Source of the DNA: a virus
IMG/VR virus record: IMGVR_UViG_3300043803_001157
Coordinates: 1-28,231 of that record
Length of the DNA stretch: 28,231 nucleotides
Strand: one strand, 5' to 3'
Shown here: piece by piece, positions 22,650-28,231 of the stretch
Layout of the letters: each line of letters starts with the position of its first letter
Numbering within the stretch: position 1 is the first letter of the stretch
Made by a program: the position numbers and the translations under genes
Notes under the pieces: model-generated
Told to the model about the DNA's origin: nothing
The model's input: only the letters and a program-made list of their open reading frames with translations
Database searches by the model: none

Positions 22650-25576
22650 AGCAACCCCTTCGCAACCATATCCGCTCGAGTCTTAAGCTTCTTCACCCAC
22701 CCGAGCTCCGCCATTTGAGCCATCGAATACTCATTGCCGTCGGGTTCATCGGCACCCTCGGGATTTGAGGGTGTCACAGTACACTCTCGAACTGATTTAC
22801 GAAGCCGATCATCGATTGCCACGGAAGAGAAGAATGCCCGGCTTAGCGGCACATCATTCATCTTTACGCTTGCTTGGAAGCGTGCCCAGGAGTAGAGGTG
22901 AGCCATCTGGAATAATACAGCAAAGCTCTCAGCGTACTTCTCCGGGACCATGAACCATGTCTCGTCGTGAATCGAGAGGATGAACTGAGCGGGAATCTTG
23001 AACCTACGAGCCAACCAATGTGAGGCGGTAAGGATCACGGCAAGCATCTCAGCGCCGGACGATTGAATAGTCCAGTTGATCCGACCGGTGTGGAAGTCAT
23101 CGCCTACTGCCGCAGGGCGGAGTGCAGTTGAGATCTTGGTTCCGAGACAGGGAAGCGTAGGAATCTTCGTGCGAAGGGCGATACCTTCCATGTAGTTATA
23201 GCAGCCGCTGTCACTCCCTCCCTCATAGTGACCATCGGGAGTCTTCTGACCCTTCTTGAATGAGAGCGCTCGGTTACCGAACTGACGGAGTTCAGCTGCG
23301 GACCGGTCCTTGTAAGTCTTCTTGATGGTATTAGCGATGGTGCGAACACCCGCGCCGTATAGCATTGCGAAGCCCACGCCCTTAGCAACATCACGGTTGG
23401 TGTTAATTGCCTTAGCGAGCTTGGTGTGGGCATCCGTTCCCTTTTCCTTCGATCCGGACAGCACCGTGTGAGCCATTGGCGATGCACCGATGAATCCTCC
23501 CTCCCAGGCATCCGCGTAGATGCTAGCGATCTGAAGTTCCTGACCGTCGAAGTCAGCACCAACGATCTTCCAGCCAGGAGGGCACTGAATACGAGTCTTA
23601 AGCTCGGTGCCAATCCGATGCTTCTTGGTAGAACACATCGTAACCATCAGGCTCTCCACAGTTCGGCGAGTCACCGTGCCGTGAGCGATGATCTCCGGCA
23701 TCATCATATACCAACTCTTCCCGTACGGATTTTCCACATCCATGAAGATTCGGTCATGAACACGCTTACGCACTGACGTCCAATACGATGTGGCATTTGC
23801 AATATCAAGCGCCCTTCGCGCCTCGGGAAGGTCACTGCTCAGACGACCATTCTCCATATCGACTAGAAAGTCTTTCGACAGGAGAATACCAACATTGTCG
23901 CCATTGCCTTTCGGGTGCGGAATCTTCTCCAGCTTTCCTTCCTCGGTGCGGAAGCACCAGCCCTTGCTCTTTGTGAGTTGAATCGGTGTGTCTTCCCACT
24001 TCAGCTTAAGCAGAAGGTGAGAGACCTGGGCTTTGGTCGTGATCCGCTCTGAAGTATCCGCCAGATACTTACTCGCCCACTTTGGCATGTAGGCATACTT
24101 CCCGGCATATCCACGTGGAGTCCAATCAAGTTGGCTCATCCATGGATCCTTCCGAACCCAGGCATCAGCGTGATGAGTCCAATTAAACACCGCGTTCTTA
24201 TCCAGACCTTTGAGAACGTCAGTGATCTTCACGACTTTCTTCTTCTCGAGTCCGGCTGCGGCGATGATGTCAGCTCGGTCTTCGCCATCCAGTGCAGATT
24301 GTACGGCGGCAATATCCTTCTCGAGCTCTACACGCCATTCATCCACGTACTTCTGAATCAACTCGTGACAGATGTCAGACATCTCACGGTTGTACTTCGC
24401 GAAGACTTTCTCCACCTGATCGATCCATTGCGGCCAATCCGTGGAGACAGGAATACGTGATCCATTGAGGAACATGTGGCCCGCGAGTGCTACCTTCGAA
24501 GGAGTTGACTCGAGGTACTTACGCCACAGAGCCTGGAACAACTCGGATGTGTAGAAGGCGTCAAGCATTGCGTACTCGAGAAGATCACGGCGATTAGCCA
24601 ACTGATGCATCTCGGTTGCCTTCACGAACACATCCCGGATGTCCTTATCAGCATCCTCCATGAAGTGGACTTCCTCGCCAAAGTACTCACGCACGGCCGC
24701 GACGTGGAAGTTATACACATTCACTAGGGAGTTTGTCGCACCCTCGGTTGCCCATCGTGGACGGAAGCGGAGCTTCTTCTTTTCCTCCTCCGTGAGGGAG
24801 TCTGGATCCTTCCCGGCAAGGACGTAAAGCCACCGTTGACCCGACGCAAGACCCGAGACAGCAATGTGCGCCGAGAGCGTGTCGAAGTAGAAATTCTCAG
24901 GCTCCGTTTTATCAAGCGTGTAGCCGTCACGAGCGCGAACGCGGTCATAGGAAATGTTATGACCGACAATGAAGTTCCCATCACCAAGTGGGATAAGGTC
25001 ATGTTGAGTCCATTCATCGACAGGCAGAGAGGGATCACACATCTCGGCGGCTAGCCAAATGTACGATGCTTCCTCCGACAAGGCAGTGCCAATAACCGGG
25101 AATGCGCCTCCAGTAACGAAGGTCTCCGTATCGAACGTGAATGCTTTTTCGAGAGGATACGGGACTTTCTCAGTGACCCACTTGTTGTTTACGAACGTAT
25201 AGCGAGTCCACCCAGGCTGAAAGATGAAATCATCGTAGCCAGGGATCTTTGGAAGTTTTGCGGTGGAGAATTGGTCAGCGTATGACTTATAGTCATCGAC
25301 GAACTCCCCAGCCATAGCCTCAAAGTGAGACTCAATGTTTCCACCAATTAGTTCAGGAAATGGCAAGTCACCATCATACATCCCATCCGGATAGTCTACC
25401 GGCACGGGGATGTCAAACCTACTAAGAAGCCGCCTCGACCGTTCGAGCATGAAGCTCTTAGGTACGGGGCGGCTGGCGGAACCGAAGAGCTTTTTATGGA
25501 GATCGTTGTTGAGTACAGGATAACCTTGCTCATTCAAGTTCATAGACGTTACCATCTGATAAGTTTTTGTTCGCAT
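22646..25576 (-). CDS. Family A DNA polymerase, mitochondrial Pol gamma-like
   Basis: The 976-residue protein has a full 3'-5' exonuclease and polymerase. Exo I is FDTET (Asp149, Glu151), Exo II GHNISYDR (Asp211), Exo III YAMLDA (Tyr335, Asp339). Motif A is VGADFDGQE (Asp675, Glu680), motif B R728-K732-F736-Y740 followed by G, motif C SIHDE (Asp871, Glu872). Long stretches match Pol gamma: FDTLSAHIAVSGL, GTVTRRTVE, IGTELK...PPGW, QSS near 839 and RAFFSS...LRKS...TPSNPEG near the end. The spacer is shorter than in animal Pol gamma (about 1240 aa) and no presequence exists. Motif B carries Phe where Pol gamma and T7 have Tyr. It replicates the phage genome. A TATAAT abuts the first ATG, so translation may really begin at Met8 or Met12. 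Confidence 0.95.
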   Translation of the reverse strand: MRTKTYQMVTSMNLNEQGYPVLNNDLHKKLFGSASRPVPKSFMLERSRRLLSRFDIPVPVDYPDGMYDGDLPFPELIGGNIESHFEAMAGEFVDDYKSYADQFSTAKLPKIPGYDDFIFQPGWTRYTFVNNKWVTEKVPYPLEKAFTFDTETFVTGGAFPVIGTALSEEASYIWLAAEMCDPSLPVDEWTQHDLIPLGDGNFIVGHNISYDRVRARDGYTLDKTEPENFYFDTLSAHIAVSGLASGQRWLYVLAGKDPDSLTEEEKKKLRFRPRWATEGATNSLVNVYNFHVAAVREYFGEEVHFMEDADKDIRDVFVKATEMHQLANRRDLLEYAMLDAFYTSELFQALWRKYLESTPSKVALAGHMFLNGSRIPVSTDWPQWIDQVEKVFAKYNREMSDICHELIQKYVDEWRVELEKDIAAVQSALDGEDRADIIAAAGLEKKKVVKITDVLKGLDKNAVFNWTHHADAWVRKDPWMSQLDWTPRGYAGKYAYMPKWASKYLADTSERITTKAQVSHLLLKLKWEDTPIQLTKSKGWCFRTEEGKLEKIPHPKGNGDNVGILLSKDFLVDMENGRLSSDLPEARRALDIANATSYWTSVRKRVHDRIFMDVENPYGKSWYMMMPEIIAHGTVTRRTVESLMVTMCSTKKHRIGTELKTRIQCPPGWKIVGADFDGQELQIASIYADAWEGGFIGASPMAHTVLSGSKEKGTDAHTKLAKAINTNRDVAKGVGFAMLYGAGVRTIANTIKKTYKDRSAAELRQFGNRALSFKKGQKTPDGHYEGGSDSGCYNYMEGIALRTKIPTLPCLGTKISTALRPAAVGDDFHTGRINWTIQSSGAEMLAVILTASHWLARRFKIPAQFILSIHDETWFMVPEKYAESFAVLFQMAHLYSWARFQASVKMNDVPLSRAFFSSVAIDDRLRKSVRECTVTPSNPEGADEPDGNEYSMAQMAELGWVKKLKTRADMVAKGLL

Positions 25577-25578
25577 CT

Positions 25579-25606
25579 ATTATATCAGGCGAGGGCTGGT
25601 TGTAAA
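25579..25606 (-). promoter_or_regulatory. Sigma70-like promoter for the DNA polymerase gene
   Basis: TTTACA (25601-25606), a 16-nt spacer and a consensus TATAAT (25579-25584) lie in the end of the 53-aa gene. The expected transcript start near 25572 falls inside the first codons of the polymerase frame (ATG at 25576), implying a leaderless message or use of Met8/Met12. Confidence 0.7.
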
Positions 25607-25746
25607 GTATCACGAAGTTCGTCAGCGATCTCGCAGGCTTGCTCCATTAGGAGATCGCCTTCTTCGTACATCTCATCATAGTACAGGTCCTGCGCTCGTT
25701 CCACAAGGTAGTGAATACGATCCACAGCGAGGTCGCGGTAGTCCAT
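25585..25746 (-). CDS. Small acidic helical protein (53 aa)
   Basis: Open frame from ATG 25744-25746 to TGA 25585. The protein is Asp/Glu-rich and predicted helical (MDYRDLAVDRIHYLVERAQD, then MYEEGDLLMEQACEIADEL). It fills the only space between the 90-aa gene and the polymerase promoter. No clear Shine-Dalgarno. A DNA-mimic or small regulatory protein is possible but unsupported. Confidence 0.55.
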   Translation of the reverse strand: MDYRDLAVDRIHYLVERAQDLYYDEMYEEGDLLMEQACEIADELRDTLQPALA

Positions 25747-25801
25747 CTGTGCTTGCGTTGTACAGAAATATCATACTACGCCAAGGGACGGTCTAGGTGC
25801 C

Positions 25802-26074
25802 TCAGTAGACAGTTAGAAAACTGTCCCTTGATTCGTAGATTTTACGACAATGCTCAACGTCACTCATTGCCTGTTCTAAGGTCAGAGCGTTGCCATGAAA
25901 AACTTTGTACTCGGAAGCGCTAAAAGTGAGCACCCACCTGAACTGATCTACGTGCTCACTCCACCAAATCCGAAGGACTGGTTCGATCTCGCGATCCTCC
26001 CCGAAGTGCGTATCCGGAGTCGCGGCGCCAGTTGTATCCATTCGAGAGATTGACGGAGTCTTCAGGTGGAACAT
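25802..26074 (-). CDS. Unknown 90-aa protein overlapping its upstream neighbour
   Basis: Its second half (EHVDQFRWVLTFSASEYKV, GNALTLEQAMSDVEHCRKIY) reads as genuine coding sequence. The ATG at 26074 lies inside the 133-aa gene in the +1 frame, giving a 119-nt overlap; ATG at 26041 is an alternative. Neither has a good ribosome site. It could be expressed by reinitiation, by +1 frameshifting from the upstream frame, or the two could be one gene split by a sequence error. Confidence 0.62.
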   Translation of the reverse strand: MFHLKTPSISRMDTTGAATPDTHFGEDREIEPVLRIWWSEHVDQFRWVLTFSASEYKVFHGNALTLEQAMSDVEHCRKIYESRDSFLTVY

Positions 26075-26357
26075 CCCAGAGTGTTTTACCTATTGTGTCA
26101 TCATTTAACCCGATCTTAAAATTATCATCGAGTTCATGCAGAAAGTCGTGGTCGGCGTTCCACTTACGGTGAAGACGCACCCTCCACTTCATATATTCAG
26201 TTTGGACACGTTTAGTTCTCTTCGTCTGCCATTGCATGTAGAGAGTTTCTAGGGCATCGATGAGGCCGTAACCAGCCTTCATCTTGAGATGCCCGAGCTT
26301 TTTATTCTCAGCGATCGTGTCAATCGCCCAGTTTTCTAGATTCCGAATGTCATTCAT
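25956..26357 (-). CDS. Unknown basic helical protein (133 aa)
   Basis: It starts in an ATGA overlap with the coiled-coil gene. Residues ~1-85 are helical and basic (ENKKLGHLKMKAGYG, KRTKRVQTEYMKWRVRLHRK), which could bind nucleic acid. The last ~40 residues (NWRRDSGYALRGGSRDRTSP) share their DNA with the start of the 90-aa gene and look less protein-like, so the natural C-terminus may lie in the other frame. No family recognised. Confidence 0.7.
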   Translation of the reverse strand: MNDIRNLENWAIDTIAENKKLGHLKMKAGYGLIDALETLYMQWQTKRTKRVQTEYMKWRVRLHRKWNADHDFLHELDDNFKIGLNDDTIGKTLWDVPPEDSVNLSNGYNWRRDSGYALRGGSRDRTSPSDLVE

Positions 26358-27184
26358 AGGGGATCGAGGCGAGTTTGTATCGCGTTCTTATCTAATTCTG
26401 GTATCCCAGAAGATTCGCGAATCTCGTCGCGGTACCGAGTGACTGTTTCCATGCCGTCAAAGATCAGCGGGAATGACAGTGCCCGATTTGCAGGGAAATC
26501 TCGCCAGGCGATCATCTCCTGCTGGGAGAAAGCCTCGAAATCATCCCACTCCGGATTGCGATACTCATAGATCAGCGGCAGCGCGTCATTCAACCACCAC
26601 TCCACGACAGCGGGTTGATATCGATGCCAGACATCCGGGTCGATGAGGGAACGTTCGCAGGTTTGGCGAAGGTGCCTGACCCACTCCCGTCCGCGCCTGA
26701 CAACCTCTAATGCGCTAGTTGGCACAGTGTCAAGTAAGTATCCTTCAGGACCATTCATCACCTGCTCGTAGACTACGGGGAACAGAATCGACTGAGACAC
26801 AAGTTCAAAGTCGGGAGCTGTATCGCCGCTCGTAGACCAATTCGAGATGCTGAATAAAATCGCATCGAAGATAGCGAAGGTTCGGCCACGGGCAACTGCC
26901 ATAAGATCAACATCCGCCCGCGCTTGTCCTCCACCGTTCGCGACAAGTTTCTCGAGCTCTTTGATGCGGCGCTCCGCTCTCCGAAGCTCAGTGTTCGCTC
27001 CTCGCTCGCACTGCTTCTTGTAAGCGGCAATGGCGATCATGATACGCTCCTGCGACTCATCAAGCTTATCAGCAGCTTCCTCAAGCTTTCTGATTTTTAC
27101 TTGGATCTCCGACTCAAGTTTTTTGATTTGATTCGAGAGAGCGTTCTTGCGCCCAATGAATCGTGTGAGTTCATAGTCGAGCAT
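26354..27184 (-). CDS. Coiled-coil protein of unknown function (276 aa)
   Basis: Residues ~10-85 form a long charged coiled coil (QIKKLESEIQVKIRKLEEAA, ELRRAERRIKELEKLV), then a Gly-rich hinge (ANGGGQARAD) and a C-terminal domain of ~180 residues rich in Trp and acidic positions (VVEWWLNDALPLIYEYRNPEWDD). The architecture suggests an oligomerising stalk with a globular head. It begins 42 nt after the glycosylase stop; the gap contains CATAAT but no convincing -35 box. Function unknown. Confidence 0.78.
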   Translation of the reverse strand: MLDYELTRFIGRKNALSNQIKKLESEIQVKIRKLEEAADKLDESQERIMIAIAAYKKQCERGANTELRRAERRIKELEKLVANGGGQARADVDLMAVARGRTFAIFDAILFSISNWSTSGDTAPDFELVSQSILFPVVYEQVMNGPEGYLLDTVPTSALEVVRRGREWVRHLRQTCERSLIDPDVWHRYQPAVVEWWLNDALPLIYEYRNPEWDDFEAFSQQEMIAWRDFPANRALSFPLIFDGMETVTRYRDEIRESSGIPELDKNAIQTRLDPL

Positions 27185-27226
27185 CGTTGGATTCTTCGTT
27201 GTTTGGTCTATTATGGCAGATTCAGC

Positions 27227-27823
27227 TCAGTTGCTGCTACCAGGATGCACTCTCTCCGAGCCCAACACCTTTGTCGATAGTACCGATACCTTTCTTCGAA
27301 CTGCTGTTCGAGGTTTAGGCGTCTCGCTGATTCTAAAAAGTGGTGGTAGAGGCCGTCCAATTCGCCAGCCCGCATGATACCTCTCCAGAAATTTAACTAA
27401 GGCTTTGTCGTTAATCTCGTGTGGCTTAGGACGGTCGCCCTTAACAAAAACTCTCCACGAATCGTAAGCGTACTGCCCACAACCGTAGAGATCCCGAGCA
27501 TTCTTGTGGTCCCACACTAAATACTCCGATGACATTCGCCGAAGGCGTTTAGCCTTCATGTTCGAAAAACCCTGCGGTTTCAATAACTCCTCAAGAGAAG
27601 TATCGGAAACGGAAAGGGCTGAGGCAGTCGGCCACTTTTCGAATAGCCTCCACAGCATATCGTCCCAAGCGGCGGTACGCTTGCTTTGATTTAATAAGAT
27701 TGCCGCGACGAGAATATGCCACTCCGTGGGAAGTTGCTCTTGAATGAGCCAACCATCCCGAGTATAGGGAGCGGGAGTTTCGGAGAAAAACATCAGGTCT
27801 CGGGTGGTTTGGTCGAGTATCAA
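27227..27823 (-). CDS. HhH-GPD DNA glycosylase, MBD4-like
   Basis: Residues ~33-150 follow the catalytic domain of MBD4, the eukaryotic G:T/G:U mismatch glycosylase: W-(K/H)-(I/L)-L-(I/V)-A...LNQ near 45 (MBD4 LNR), LWRLFEKWPTA 57-67, ELLKPQGFSNMKAKRL 79-94, SSEYL, hairpin motif LYGCGQY 112-118 and Asp121 in YDSWRVF, where MBD4 has its catalytic Asp in NDSYRIF. There is no Lys nucleophile in the hairpin and no iron-sulfur Cys cluster, so it should be monofunctional. It would remove T or U (or modified pyrimidines) from mismatches. The ~45-residue basic C-terminal tail is extra. TTG start at 27823 is chosen because AGAAGGAG lies 5-6 nt upstream. Confidence 0.85.
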   Translation of the reverse strand: MILDQTTRDLMFFSETPAPYTRDGWLIQEQLPTEWHILVAAILLNQSKRTAAWDDMLWRLFEKWPTASALSVSDTSLEELLKPQGFSNMKAKRLRRMSSEYLVWDHKNARDLYGCGQYAYDSWRVFVKGDRPKPHEINDKALVKFLERYHAGWRIGRPLPPLFRISETPKPRTAVRRKVSVLSTKVLGSERVHPGSSN

Positions 27824-27835
27824 ATTTGCTCCTTC

Positions 27836-28231
27836 TCATTGTATCCTACGGATCGACGCTTTTAGCTGATCGGTGGACAGATCGACAACTTCCACACGGA
27901 AGTCATAGAGTTTCTCGGGGTCAGACATCAGGTGAAACTGCCCGCTAAAGCAATCATTGTCGACGTCGCGAAGGAACTCATTTGCGGGAGTAGGAGGTTC
28001 GCACAGGGCGATATCTCCAGCCACCTCAGGAGCCGCCTCCTCAATAGCACGAATCAAACGAGCGTTGATCGTAGACGTGATAGCGAACTCCTCCTCAGTC
28101 CGGATCGCCGAATAGTATTCCTCCGCGCCATCAATCGAACTCGCAGTGGGATGGAGCTCAACGGCATTCCCGTCCGGAAGAATGATTTGTAACACATCCT
28201 CAGCTTCAGGTTTCAGTCGAAAACAAACTTC
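27836..28231 (-). CDS. Unknown acidic protein, probably 5'-truncated by window edge
   Basis: The frame is open from the window edge. A GTG at 28195 could start a 119-aa product, but only GAGG at 2 nt spacing precedes it, and the 12 upstream codons (EVCFRLKPEAED) look coding, so the true start may lie outside. Visible features are LQIILPDGNAVELHP near the start, a Glu-rich helical segment and VEVVDLSTDQLKASIRRIQ at the end. No family recognised. It ends 12 nt before the glycosylase start; the tight spacing suggests one operon. Confidence 0.68.
   Translation of the reverse strand, partial: EVCFRLKPEAEDVLQIILPDGNAVELHPTASSIDGAEEYYSAIRTEEEFAITSTINARLIRAIEEAAPEVAGDIALCEPPTPANEFLRDVDNDCFSGQFHLMSDPEKLYDFRVEVVDLSTDQLKASIRRIQ

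Noticed and set aside
23104-23613. 169-codon minus-strand frame within the polymerase gene
   Set aside because: Out-of-frame shadow lying across motif A and B of the polymerase; Arg/Ser/Leu-rich with no start signals.

Overview
This window is a stretch of a myovirus (contractile-tailed phage) genome. Every supported gene lies on the minus strand, so the text follows the direction of transcription, from high to low coordinates. The closest match I know from the literature is the lineage of Synechococcus cyanophage S-TIM5, reported to carry a mitochondrial-like DNA polymerase, a lineage-specific set of structural proteins and a heavily methylated genome. That link is from memory and cannot be tested here. 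Gene packing is tight, with many ATGA, GTGA, TAATG and TGATG junctions. I see no tRNA, CRISPR array, insertion sequence or plus-strand gene.

Right part (28231-20596), replication and nucleotide metabolism: an unknown protein running off the right edge; a DNA glycosylase resembling the catalytic domain of eukaryotic MBD4; a coiled-coil protein; small unknown genes, two overlapping by 119 nt; a sigma70-like promoter; a family A DNA polymerase that aligns through its exonuclease and polymerase motifs with mitochondrial Pol gamma; two coupled genes of under 60 codons; a dNMP kinase; a 71-aa protein; and a thymidylate-synthase-fold enzyme whose base-selecting Asn is Asp. The last change predicts a dCMP-modifying enzyme rather than a thymidylate synthase. 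The synthase-like enzyme, kinase, glycosylase and polymerase may together form a pathway that makes, copies and repairs modified-cytosine DNA.

Central part (20552-7762), virion assembly: tail assembly chaperones joined by a probable -1 frameshift at CCCAAAC; a Mu G-like morphogenesis protein; a LysM-like tail protein; a 1301-aa tail sheath with internal repeat domains; a ribbon-helix-helix-like small protein; a gp25-like baseplate wedge protein; a Mu gp29-like portal; a head protease-scaffold with a long disordered middle; a MuF-like minor head protein; a decoration protein; the major capsid protein; and the tail tube. The head cassette sits between sheath and tube. A strong UUCG-loop terminator closes this block.

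Left part (7673-1), baseplate and fibres: a 143-aa structural protein, a 1026-aa baseplate J-like protein, a 500-aa protein, a 68-aa protein and a Cys-rich repeat protein of at least 820 aa that fills the first 2461 bases and runs off the left edge. Three of these proteins end in the same short peptide motif, which also recurs inside the fourth. Terminase, tape measure and lysis genes are not in the window.
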